NCBI RefSeq assembly: GCF_900114465.1
Contig: NZ_FOTD01000019.1
Location: 1 to 48,012 of the forward strand
Source: Trichococcus palustris
GTDB taxonomy: Bacteria; Bacillota; Bacilli; Lactobacillales; Aerococcaceae
Length of the DNA: 48,012 nt
Direction of reading: 5' to 3'
Position 1 is the stretch's first letter. The number at the start of each line of letters is the position of its first letter. The position numbers and the translations under genes are program-made. The notes beneath the pieces are model-generated. The model saw nothing but the letters and a program-made list of their open reading frames with translations, had not been told where the DNA came from and did not search any database. Below are positions 8,412-16,263 of this stretch, piece after piece.

Positions 8412-9416
8412 TCATTCTGTAATATAGGGACTGACTGATTGCATTACCCGTTGAGGCATCCTCCCTTCAACTATTGCTTCACAGTCGGAAACACATTTAT
8501 CTCCCATCCCTTCGAGGCACTCCATTGTATAGGCGGATGTGTGGGGGGTCATGATGATATTCGGATACGCCAGGAAAGGATGATCACTGCGTCCCGGTTC
8601 AACTTCCAACACATCGGTTGCATAGCCAGACAATTTACCAGATTGGATTGCTTCGATGATTGCCGTTTCATCCACGAGTGCCCCACGAGCCGAGTTGGAT
8701 AGGTAGACGCCGTCTTTCATTTTGGAAATCGTATCTTTGGAAATGATATGGTAGTTTGTATCGTTCAGACTGGCGCACAGGCAAATGATTTCAGCGCGTT
8801 CCAATAGTTCGTCCAATGTCACTTTTTCACCGCCAAAAATATTGATCTCCAACTCGGTTTTATTCGGATCGACTCCCAACACTTCACATCTGAAACCATA
8901 GTGCAATATTTCAACCACTCGGCTTCCGGTATTGCCGACACCGATTACGCCCACCGTTTTCCCGCATAACCCGTTGCCTATGAATTTGGCCCGGTTTTCC
9001 CAACCATCGTTTTTTACTTCTGCCGCCGACTCGGTTGTACGTCGCATCAAAGCAAGTAGATTGGTAACATTATTTTCGGCAACTGCATCGCGTTCGATTA
9101 ACGGTGGGACAATTGCCACAACCGTACCATGCGCTTTGGCGGCTTCCAAATCTACATTGTTGTACCCGATCCCATGACGCGTAATCAACTTCAGTTCATC
9201 TTTGTGTTCAAAAAATTCACTTGTGAAAAACGGTGTCACACTCGCAATGATTATATTGTAGCCTTCTAGTGCTTCAGCCAACTCTTTCCCTTCGATCGAA
9301 CTATCAAAATCGAAGCGAGCGACTTGTCCAAGTTTTCCCAACCTATCCAGATGCGCATCAAATATTTTCCCGAAACTGCTTGAATTGACGATCGCAATCT
9401 TATTTTCTTGAGTCAT
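8412..9416 (-). CDS. D-2-hydroxyacid dehydrogenase (SerA/phosphoglycerate-dehydrogenase-like)
   Basis: 334 aa, single-chain D-isomer-specific 2-hydroxyacid dehydrogenase without the C-terminal ACT domain of true SerA. The Rossmann motif GVIGVGNTGSR is in the centre; catalytic Arg (SNSARGALVDE), Glu (DVLEVEPG) and His (TPHTSAY) are all present. It probably reduces or oxidises a sugar-derived 2-keto acid with NAD(P). It lies 6 nt after the 6PGDH-like gene and 15 nt before the iron-dependent dehydrogenase, so all three are co-expressed. Glyoxylate/hydroxypyruvate-type activity is an alternative. Confidence 0.85.
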   Translation of the reverse strand: MTQENKIAIVNSSSFGKIFDAHLDRLGKLGQVARFDFDSSIEGKELAEALEGYNIIIASVTPFFTSEFFEHKDELKLITRHGIGYNNVDLEAAKAHGTVVAIVPPLIERDAVAENNVTNLLALMRRTTESAAEVKNDGWENRAKFIGNGLCGKTVGVIGVGNTGSRVVEILHYGFRCEVLGVDPNKTELEINIFGGEKVTLDELLERAEIICLCASLNDTNYHIISKDTISKMKDGVYLSNSARGALVDETAIIEAIQSGKLSGYATDVLEVEPGRSDHPFLAYPNIIMTPHTSAYTMECLEGMGDKCVSDCEAIVEGRMPQRVMQSVSPYITE

Positions 9417-9422
9417 TGTGCT

Positions 9423-10325
9423 TTACTCCTCCACCGGAACAACTTGATGGCCACCGAATTCATTTCTCAATGAAGCGACGACTTTTGCAGAAAAACTGTC
9501 TTCCTCTTGTGTATAGTTGCGCATCATCAACGACAACGTGATGATGGGCGCAGGCACTCCCAATTCCAAAGCTTCTTCGACTGTCCATTTCGCCTCGCCG
9601 GATGCCGCCACAACACCTTTGATGGAACTGAGGTCAGCATCTTTGCGGAAAGCGGATTCACTTAATTCCATCAACCAACCGCGGATAACGGAACCGTTGT
9701 CCCAAACTTTAGCGACGTCTGCCAGATTGAAATCATACTTGCTTTCTTTTACTAATTGGAAACCTTCACCGATAGCTTGCATCATGCCATACTCAATCCC
9801 GTTGTGAACCATCTTCAAGTAATGTCCGCTTCCAGATCCCCCTGCATAAAGGTAGCCGTCCGTTATGGATATTTCCGCGAACACATCTTCCATCCCCTTA
9901 AATGCGCTTTCATTTCCTCCTATCATTAAACACGCGTTATTTCTTGCCCCCGACATACCACCGGAAGTCCCGACATCCAAGTAATGAATTCCTTTTTGTT
10001 GCGCTTTTTCCGCTCTCCTTACAGAATCCTTATAATTGGAATTGCCCGCTTCAATAATGATGTCATCAGCGGATAATTTTTCAACCAATTCGTCAACTAC
10101 TGCCCCGGTGATGTCTCCAGCAGGCAACATCAGCCAACAAATCTTTTTACCCGAAAAGCTGTCCAACAGATCGTCCAATGACCCTTTTACCGCGACATCC
10201 ACCGCAGCTGCATTTGCTCTTGCAGCATCATATGTATCGAAACCGAATACATCATGCGAATGATCCAATAAATTCAAAGCCAAATTCAAACCCATTTTGC
10301 CTAACCCGACAACTCCTATCTCCAT
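9423..10325 (-). CDS. Short-form 6-phosphogluconate dehydrogenase-like protein
   Basis: 300 aa, the short form (YqeC/GntZ type, usually NAD-linked) rather than the 470-aa Gnd. Visible are GVVGLGKMGLNLA (nucleotide binding), GTSGG (substrate phosphate region) and KMVHNGIEYGMMQ with the catalytic Lys and Asn. The family oxidatively decarboxylates 6-phosphogluconate to ribulose 5-phosphate. Being the first gene in a PTS operon, it suggests that at least one imported substrate is delivered as a phosphorylated aldonate. The ATG follows GGAGGCGC. Alternative: another beta-hydroxyacid dehydrogenase acting on a related sugar acid. Confidence 0.85.
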   Translation of the reverse strand: MEIGVVGLGKMGLNLALNLLDHSHDVFGFDTYDAARANAAAVDVAVKGSLDDLLDSFSGKKICWLMLPAGDITGAVVDELVEKLSADDIIIEAGNSNYKDSVRRAEKAQQKGIHYLDVGTSGGMSGARNNACLMIGGNESAFKGMEDVFAEISITDGYLYAGGSGSGHYLKMVHNGIEYGMMQAIGEGFQLVKESKYDFNLADVAKVWDNGSVIRGWLMELSESAFRKDADLSSIKGVVAASGEAKWTVEEALELGVPAPIITLSLMMRNYTQEEDSFSAKVVASLRNEFGGHQVVPVEE

Positions 10326-10354
10326 GATAGCGCCTCCATATGTTTGATACCTTT

Positions 10355-10382
10355 ATTATACGGAATATTCTATTTTTATCAA
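10355..10382 (-). promoter_or_regulatory. Promoter of the sugar-acid operon
   Basis: Minus strand: TTGATA (10377-10382), 16-nt spacer, TATAAT (10355-10360), about 30 nt before the first gene. The spacer contains a GAATATTC palindrome that recurs upstream (see the repeat entry), a natural place for repressor binding. Confidence 0.65.
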
Positions 10383-10538
10383 TAGGAAAATGGAATATTT
10401 TTCTTTTTTTATTTCGAAAATCACTTGAGTTAATTGAATACTAAATTCAAAAATACAAAAAAACCCTTTAAATAAAGGTTCTTTAACGGAGGCCTCTTTA
10501 ATTTTTGTGTCAAAAAAAAGAATATTATTCTATTTTTA
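10363..10538. repeat. Candidate RpiR operators (GAATATT / TTCTATTTTTA repeats)
   Basis: GAATATTCTATTTTTA at 10363-10378 recurs as GAATATTATTCTATTTTTA at 10520-10538, with a further GAATATT at 10393-10399. The first copy is inside the operon promoter and the last is just upstream of the rpiR -35. This placement suits a regulator controlling both divergent transcripts. The region between them (about 10440-10500) holds an imperfect AACCCTTTA/TAAAGGTT palindrome. Confidence 0.45.
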
Positions 10539-10548
10539 AATTCTAGAC

Positions 10549-10577
10549 TTGACTGACCTGTTCTTTTTTTGTTTAAT
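10549..10577 (+). promoter_or_regulatory. rpiR promoter
   Basis: TTGACT (10549-10554), 17-nt spacer, TTTAAT (10572-10577), leaving an 83-nt leader before the ATG at 10661. Confidence 0.5.
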
Positions 10578-10610
10578 AAATGGTATTATTAAACTATTCC
10601 GCTTCGATAA

Positions 10611-10624
10611 TGTAACCGTTTTCC
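10611..10624 (+). promoter_or_regulatory. cre-like CcpA site in the rpiR leader
   Basis: TGTAACCGTTTTCC matches 13 of 14 positions of the cre consensus TGNAANCGNWNNCW. Lying downstream of the -10, it would act as a roadblock and link the regulator to glucose repression (inference). Confidence 0.35.
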
Positions 10625-10660
10625 GGGTGTGGTAATAATTTGCTATAAGGAGGAAGGCCG

Positions 10661-11524
10661 ATGAACCGAAATACAATAGCCATAAAAATAAAATCGATCT
10701 ATCGAGATTTGAATGACCGGCAAAAAAAAATAGCGGATTTCATTATTGAAAATCCAGATGCGGTGATGCATGGAACGATCAGCACCATTTCCGATACGCT
10801 GGGCATAGCCGATTCCACTTTTTTCCGGTTTATCCAAAAATTGGGCTATGCTGGCATCCAAGAATTTAAAATCGCCTTGGCGAAGCCAGGGGAAAGTAAC
10901 AATAACCCTTCCATCTATGAGCATGTCCAATCCAGCGACGATGAATTGACCATCGCCAGGACTGTATTCGATTCGAACATCAAGGCCCTGCAGGATACGA
11001 AGGATCTCTTGAATGCGGACTCCTTCAAGAAAGCTTCAAAAATCTTGAATGCCGCCCATTCGGTTTACTTCTTCGGCATTTCCGGATCAGGCGTGATCGC
11101 CTATGATGCTTACCACAAATTCCTCAGAGCACCGATAAAAAGTGAATTTAATTTCGACTATCACATCCAGCTGATGATGGCGTCAAAACTGACTGAAAAT
11201 GATTGCGCTATCATCATTTCCCATTCCGGACTGACAAAAGAGACCATCCAATTGGCTAAAATCGTCAAGGAGAACGGCGGAAAAATCATCGTCATTACCA
11301 GTTACTCCCTTTCCGAGTTGGCCAAATATGCGGATGTCTGCTTCATCTCTACATCAGAGGAGATACAATATCGGTCCGAAGCCCTTTCTTCCCGGATAAC
11401 ACAGCTGAGCATCTTGGATTCCCTTTATGTCGCCTACATGTTCAACAATGAAGAAAAAGCCAACGAATCTTTGAAGAAAATAAGAAAAGCCATCACAAAC
11501 GTAAAAAGCAAGCCAGACATTTGA
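10661..11524 (+). CDS. RpiR-family transcriptional regulator (HTH + SIS)
   Basis: 287 aa. The N-terminal HTH_6 domain (about 1-75) shows the family pattern LNDRQKKIADFIIENPDAV...STFFRFIQKLGYAGIQEF. A SIS sugar-phosphate-binding domain fills about 110-265, with YFFGISGSGVIAYDA and CAIIISHSGLTKETI as the phosphosugar loops. RpiR proteins sense phosphorylated sugars. Its divergent position to the PTS/sugar-acid operon makes it the likely local regulator, probably responding to a phosphorylated intermediate. An AAGGAGGAA ribosome site precedes the ATG. Confidence 0.92.
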   Translation: MNRNTIAIKIKSIYRDLNDRQKKIADFIIENPDAVMHGTISTISDTLGIADSTFFRFIQKLGYAGIQEFKIALAKPGESNNNPSIYEHVQSSDDELTIARTVFDSNIKALQDTKDLLNADSFKKASKILNAAHSVYFFGISGSGVIAYDAYHKFLRAPIKSEFNFDYHIQLMMASKLTENDCAIIISHSGLTKETIQLAKIVKENGGKIIVITSYSLSELAKYADVCFISTSEEIQYRSEALSSRITQLSILDSLYVAYMFNNEEKANESLKKIRKAITNVKSKPDI

Positions 11525-11544
11525 TGATCGAAACGAGACAAAAG

Positions 11545-11600
11545 AAAAGCGAGCGAAACGCTCCTTCCAAATTGCTGGGAGGAATGTTTCGTTCGCTTTT
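11545..11600. terminator. Bidirectional terminator between rpiR and the pyruvate-kinase-like gene
   Basis: AAAAGCGAGCGAAAC (11545-11559) pairs with GTTTCGTTCGCTTTT (11586-11600) with one G-U, flanked by A and T runs on both sides. It can end the convergent rpiR (plus) and 11634-13172 (minus) transcripts. Confidence 0.75.
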
Positions 11601-11633
11601 TCTGTTTCTTTACGTAAACAGCTTCATTTTTCC

Positions 11634-13172
11634 TTATTTCTTCGCTTTTTTCCAGGCTTTTTCCGCTATCTTGAGCGAACGCAGTTTGGCGGATTTTTTG
11701 GTTTGGTTATTTTGCGTTTGCGTCAAGATGGCGTCCAACAGCGTAATCGCTTCGTTCAGAAACTCACCTTTATTCAGCATCACGCATTCCGCCTGCCCCG
11801 CCATGGTCGCATCCGTCATTTCCGCCCGCGTCGGTATCCCTGTCTTCACCATGTTTTCCAACACCTGTGTGCTCCAGATGACCGGAATATGCGCAGCTTC
11901 GCAGATCCACAGAATCTCCTCCTGTAGTTCCGGCAGACGCAAAAAGCCGGCTTCAGCCGCCAAATCACCGCGCGCAATCATGATGGCCAGCGGATTTTTG
12001 CTTGCCGCAGCCACGATCAGCTCCGGCAAATGATCGACAGCCTTCACTGTTTCGATTTTCAAAACAAGGGGAATCGCCTCCGCTTTTTCTGCGTCCAGCA
12101 GTTCCGCCAGAACAGACTGGATGCTGCGGATATCGCCTAGGCCTTTCACGAAGGAAAAACCCAGCATATCGGCATTGGCCTGCACCGTCTGGATGTCCTG
12201 ACGATCTTTCTGCGTAATCAGCGGTATTTCGATTGCGGTGTCGGGAAAGTTTAAGCCTTTTTCCGCCTTCACTTTTATGCCTTTCGTCTTTGCGGTCTTT
12301 TCGACCTGGACAATCACGCCTTCCGGCTTCCTTTCGACGACCTTGCCGTCCAGAGTCCCATCATCCAGGATGACGGCATCCCCCACTTTCAATTGTTGCA
12401 CCAACTCTTCATTGTTGCAACGCAAAACGAGGGGCAGCTGCTGGTCGGCGGCAAACGCCGCTACGGCCGTCAAAAAGAAGGTATCCGCCACTTTCAGCCT
12501 CGGCTTTTCCATTGTGCTGATTACACTTCGAACCCGCACTTTCGGGCCGGCTATATCGAAATAGACTTTGCAGTTTTTACCCGTCTGTTTCTGGGCTTCC
12601 TGCAGGTTCGCCACCATCCGCTGCCACGTTTCCGCATCATCGTGGGCGCAATTGATGCGGGCGATTCCCATCCCACTTTCCAATAGACGCACAAGGTAAT
12701 CCTTCTCTTCCGCCGCTTGGCTCGACAAGGTCACCATGATGCGGGTAGAGCGGTTCTTGGGCGTGGATCCTAGAATCAGATTGGCTTCATCAGTGAGTTT
12801 TTTCCTGCCGGGGAAATCTTCAATGGCGAACGGATATTTTTCGAGCTGCTTTACCTCCCCGGTCATCAAGGCCACGTTCCTGATGATGTTGTCCATTTGC
12901 GGCAACACTTTCGACTCCGCTCGGCCAAGCGAAGACAGACCCCAGTCGGATAACCGCTCCTGAAGCGGACGGACGTCCCGGCGACGCAACGCCAGATAAT
13001 AAGCCAAATTTTTGGCGCTGACCTTGAAGGAAGTCCGTCTGACGGCCGGCTCCCAATTTGCATATAATGCATTTCCCTCTTCGAATACTTCGCGACGCAG
13101 TTGTTTCATGTCCGAATATAGTGCACGCAATTCTTTCCGTTCTTGCTTTTTCAACACATCCCACACCCTCAC
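11634..13172 (-). CDS. Divergent pyruvate-kinase-like protein with N-terminal extension
   Basis: 512 aa. Residues from about 140 align in order with pyruvate kinase: IMVTLSSQAAEE, GIARINCAHDD (usual RLNFSHG), YFDIAGPKVRVR (usual DTKGPEIR), a B-domain-like beta segment, LKIETVKAVDHLPEL with the catalytic Lys, and MIARGDLAAE (usual RGDLG). A 140-residue basic, helical N-terminal part is not from pyruvate kinase, and the regulatory C-terminal domain is absent, replaced by a Lys-rich tail. It is unlikely to be the housekeeping enzyme. The start is uncertain: GTG at 13172 or GTG codons just downstream; GGAAAG is the nearest ribosome site. It follows the ECF operon by 57 nt in the same direction. 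Confidence 0.7.
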   Translation of the reverse strand: MRVWDVLKKQERKELRALYSDMKQLRREVFEEGNALYANWEPAVRRTSFKVSAKNLAYYLALRRRDVRPLQERLSDWGLSSLGRAESKVLPQMDNIIRNVALMTGEVKQLEKYPFAIEDFPGRKKLTDEANLILGSTPKNRSTRIMVTLSSQAAEEKDYLVRLLESGMGIARINCAHDDAETWQRMVANLQEAQKQTGKNCKVYFDIAGPKVRVRSVISTMEKPRLKVADTFFLTAVAAFAADQQLPLVLRCNNEELVQQLKVGDAVILDDGTLDGKVVERKPEGVIVQVEKTAKTKGIKVKAEKGLNFPDTAIEIPLITQKDRQDIQTVQANADMLGFSFVKGLGDIRSIQSVLAELLDAEKAEAIPLVLKIETVKAVDHLPELIVAAASKNPLAIMIARGDLAAEAGFLRLPELQEEILWICEAAHIPVIWSTQVLENMVKTGIPTRAEMTDATMAGQAECVMLNKGEFLNEAITLLDAILTQTQNNQTKKSAKLRSLKIAEKAWKKAKK

Positions 13173-13229
13173 TTTCCATAAATCTCCCCATGAACCGCCA
13201 AAAGGCAGTACCGAAGGAAGACTGTGCTC

Positions 13230-14033
13230 TCATTGTGGCTTCTCAAAAGCCGCGATGATTTCCCCTTCGGTCAAGCAGTCCCCCGGAATCCCCAAGGCAT
13301 GTCCGATTTTCATCGCCTGCGGCTGATCAAGATAGGCTTGATCCAAGATTTCTTTTTGGCTGAACACGGTTCTGGCAGCCCCGTCCAGCAAGACTTTCCC
13401 TTGATTGAAGACGATGACGCGTTCAAAGACTGCGGCGGCGAAATCCATGTCATGTAAAATGCATAGCACCAATTTCCCTTCCGCCGCCAGCTCCTCGATT
13501 ATTTTTTCGATGATGGCCTTTCCCGCAACATCCTGTCCCATCGTCGGCTCATCAAAAATGATGATGGGTGTATCCATGGCGATGATCGAAGCCATCGCAA
13601 TCATCTTCCGTTGGGCAAGGTTCAAGTCGTACGGATTTATCTTCTCCACAGCGCTTAAGCCGACTTTTGTCAGGGCCGCCTGCGCATGTTCTTTCGCCTC
13701 GGTTGGCGTCTGGCCGATATTCAGTGGACCGACCATCACCTCGTCCAGCACGGTGCTTTTGAAAATTTGGTCATCCGGGTTTTGGAAAACCAATCCGATC
13801 GTTTTCGCAATCTGCGCTACGGTCTTCTCGGATAATCCTTCGCCGTTGACCATAATCCGACCATCGTCCGGACGCAGCAAGCCTTTCAGCAGTTTCACGA
13901 AAGTGGTCTTCCCCGATCCGTTTTGGCCGATGATCGCAGTCTTTTGATTTTGCAGATGCAAATCGACCCCTTTGATGACGGGCGCATCTTTTGCGTAGGC
14001 AAACTGCAGCTTTTCGATATGGATCTCATTCAT
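13230..14033 (-). CDS. ECF transporter ATPase subunit (second EcfA)
   Basis: 267 aa from the ATG at 14033, which overlaps the preceding EcfA by 8 nt. Walker A is GQNGSGKTT, the Q-loop is VFQNPDDQIF, and Walker B is IIIFDEPTMGQD with the H-loop LHDMD. The ABC signature, normally LSGGQ, reads LNLAQRK, so this subunit is degenerate at one composite site. Heterodimeric ECF ATPases often have one weaker site. It powers the membrane T and S components encoded by the next two genes upstream. Confidence 0.92.
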   Translation of the reverse strand: MNEIHIEKLQFAYAKDAPVIKGVDLHLQNQKTAIIGQNGSGKTTFVKLLKGLLRPDDGRIMVNGEGLSEKTVAQIAKTIGLVFQNPDDQIFKSTVLDEVMVGPLNIGQTPTEAKEHAQAALTKVGLSAVEKINPYDLNLAQRKMIAMASIIAMDTPIIIFDEPTMGQDVAGKAIIEKIIEELAAEGKLVLCILHDMDFAAAVFERVIVFNQGKVLLDGAARTVFSQKEILDQAYLDQPQAMKIGHALGIPGDCLTEGEIIAAFEKPQ

Positions 14034-14877
14034 GGCGATCACCGCCTTCCTGCATCAACGCTTGGAGTTCCGTCAACAGCACCGGATACGTTCCGTTCGC
14101 TTTGCGCTTATGCAGATGCTTCGCAATCACCGTCACAGCCGGTGGATGGATGCCGTGTTCGGCCAAATCATCTCTTGAAAAGATGGCTGCCGGCGTATCG
14201 TAGGCAATCACTTTACCGTCATCCATCAGCAGCACCCGGTCCGCATATTTGGCGATTTTATCCATTTTCTGCTCGGCCATGATGATGGTGATGCCTTCTT
14301 TGGTGAGATTCTCGACCACCCGGAACACTTCTTCGGACCCTTGCGGATCCAATTGGGAAGTCGGTTCATCGAAGACCAATATTTTCGGTTTCATCGCCAC
14401 CACACCGGCGATTGCCACCCGCTGCATCTGGCCGCCTGATAAGTCGAAAGGGTTCTTGTCCTTCACTTTGCGGATATCCAGCAGATCGAGGCTCTCCTCT
14501 ATGCGCCGGATCATTTCCCCGCGCGGCAACCCCATGTTTTCCAGCCCGAAGGCGATTTCTTCGTAAACCGTGAACCGCGACCCGGTGATCTGCGAAAAGG
14601 GATTTTCAAAGACCAATCCGGCCGCTGCAGTGACTTCGCTCACATCCGTATTCCGGACATTCAATCCGGCCACCGTCACCGTACCGCCGTACCCGCCTTT
14701 GAAAAAATGTGGAATCAGTCCGGTCAGGGCATAGCAAAGCGTCGATTTCCCGGCTGTATTGCGGCCGATCAGCCCGATGAACTCGCCTTCTTCCACGCTG
14801 AAGCTGATATCGTCCAGCACCAACTTGCTCGTGTCGGGATAGCGGTATTTTAAATGGCTCACTTCAATGATGCTCAT
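14026..14877 (-). CDS. ECF transporter ATPase subunit (first EcfA)
   Basis: 283 aa from the ATG at 14877 (MSIIEVSHLKYRYP). Walker A GRNTAGKST, Q-loop VFENPFSQI, canonical signature DLSGGQMQR, Walker B ILVFDEPTSQLD. The C-terminal extension after about residue 230 is typical of EcfA. The start overlaps the end of ecfT by 4 nt, so the genes are coupled. With the partner at 13230 it forms the heterodimeric motor, with the canonical signature on this chain only. Confidence 0.93.
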   Translation of the reverse strand: MSIIEVSHLKYRYPDTSKLVLDDISFSVEEGEFIGLIGRNTAGKSTLCYALTGLIPHFFKGGYGGTVTVAGLNVRNTDVSEVTAAAGLVFENPFSQITGSRFTVYEEIAFGLENMGLPRGEMIRRIEESLDLLDIRKVKDKNPFDLSGGQMQRVAIAGVVAMKPKILVFDEPTSQLDPQGSEEVFRVVENLTKEGITIIMAEQKMDKIAKYADRVLLMDDGKVIAYDTPAAIFSRDDLAEHGIHPPAVTVIAKHLHKRKANGTYPVLLTELQALMQEGGDRHE

Positions 14878-15641
14878 GCGATCACCCTCCAAACGATCAG
14901 CCCGATCAGAATGACGATGAGCACACCGTTCATCACCAGGCTATACGGATACTTTTTTGCTTCATTCAGATAGGTCTTGGGTGTACTGCGGTCAAAACCG
15001 CGCACATCCAACGCAATTGATCGTTCGCGGGTGTCATTCAGCGCATTCAGGATAACCGGCCCCAGCAAAGGGAAGAAAGCCTTCACCCGGACAGCCAGAT
15101 TCCCTTCCGTCTCCATCCCCCGCGAACGTTGGGCGTCCTGGATTTTATTGTAGGTGGCGCGCAACTGCGGAATGATCTGCAGAACCGATAAGATGACGTA
15201 GCCTATTTTTGGGGACATGCCTTTCTGCTGCAGGCGCTCCACCAACTCCGTGGGTGAAGTCGTCAGCAACAGCACCCCGAACGCACAGACCATATTGATG
15301 ACGCGCATGGCCAAACGGACAGCGACAGTCAAGCCCTCTTTGTAAAATTTGATCGGACCGAGTTCATACAACAACGTCTCATTGATCGGATTAAAGAATC
15401 CCTGCACGATGACGATGGAGAGGATCAACAGGAAACTAAGAGCAATCACGGGCAAGATATTGCGGAAAACCTTCCCCAATAAAAGCAACCCCATACTCAC
15501 GAGCACCACCAACAATACCTCCAACAGACTGTCCAACAGATAGGCCGCGGCAATGCTGACGGCGACATACACTATTTTGGTCAAAGGATCCAGTCTATGA
15601 ATGAGGGAATCGCGCGGGACGTATAATGTCAATGCATCCAT
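14874..15641 (-). CDS. ecfT: ECF transporter transmembrane coupling protein EcfT
   Basis: 255 aa with an N-terminal SLIHRLDPLTKIVY block followed by hydrophobic helices. The coupling-helix region contains DAQRSRGME, the A-R-S/G type motif that contacts the ATPases. EcfT links the substrate-binding S protein to the two ATPases in the membrane. It starts 12 nt after the S-component gene. All four parts are contiguous, making this a dedicated (group I) ECF transporter. Confidence 0.92.
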   Translation of the reverse strand: MDALTLYVPRDSLIHRLDPLTKIVYVAVSIAAAYLLDSLLEVLLVVLVSMGLLLLGKVFRNILPVIALSFLLILSIVIVQGFFNPINETLLYELGPIKFYKEGLTVAVRLAMRVINMVCAFGVLLLTTSPTELVERLQQKGMSPKIGYVILSVLQIIPQLRATYNKIQDAQRSRGMETEGNLAVRVKAFFPLLGPVILNALNDTRERSIALDVRGFDRSTPKTYLNEAKKYPYSLVMNGVLIVILIGLIVWRVIA

Positions 15642-15653
15642 CTGGCTTCCTCC

Positions 15654-16262
15654 CTATATATCTTCTATCGTGTCATCCTTCAAGAAGGTGTTTGTCATTT
15701 TCTTCGGCAATCCTTTGAAAATGAAGTAACTGATAAGAACCGTCACAATTTTATCCGGCACATCCACCACGATTTCATCCAAGAAGGACGCCAGCCATTG
15801 CGGTTGCCCGTTATTGATGGCGATCGCATAGAGAATATCGCCCCAGACATTACCGGTTTGGCCGCCAAAGAATAGGATATTCAACGGTGTCGAGACAATC
15901 GCTGCGACTAACCCGATGATCAGACCGACAAGCAGAACCGATTTTATGTCCTTCAGCCAGCCTTTCGCCGCAAAGTACCCGGCCATCAGACCGATGACCG
16001 CACTTGTGATGGCATAGACCGTTGCGATGGAATCGACGGTTACGCCGTAGATGATGTTATTGATGACACCCGAGGCCGCCCCGATGACCGGACCTGCCAA
16101 CATACCCGACAAGACCGTCCCGATCGAGTCCAGCCAAAGCGGCAAACGCAACAAACCGGCGATATATTTGCCCAAATAGTTGATTCCGATCGCAATCGGA
16201 ATCAATACGATGGATGCCGTCGACAACTTAAAACGCAATCTGTTCTTCGTTTCCGGACTCAT
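15654..16262 (-). CDS. ECF transporter substrate-binding (S) component, probable nucleoside specificity
   Basis: 202 aa with about six hydrophobic helices and the GTVLSGMLAGPVIGAASGV block seen in S components. It does not match the thiamine, biotin, riboflavin or folate S proteins that I recognise. One nt separates it from the uridine phosphorylase gene, suggesting that it captures a nucleoside such as uridine, cytidine or deoxyuridine. That assignment is by context only. Confidence 0.8.
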   Translation of the reverse strand: MSPETKNRLRFKLSTASIVLIPIAIGINYLGKYIAGLLRLPLWLDSIGTVLSGMLAGPVIGAASGVINNIIYGVTVDSIATVYAITSAVIGLMAGYFAAKGWLKDIKSVLLVGLIIGLVAAIVSTPLNILFFGGQTGNVWGDILYAIAINNGQPQWLASFLDEIVVDVPDKIVTVLISYFIFKGLPKKMTNTFLKDDTIEDI

Positions 16263-16263
16263 T

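Noticed and set aside
10426-10545. Possible riboswitch or T-box in the rpiR/operon gap
   Set aside because: AT-rich palindromes but no conserved riboswitch core or T-box sequence was found.
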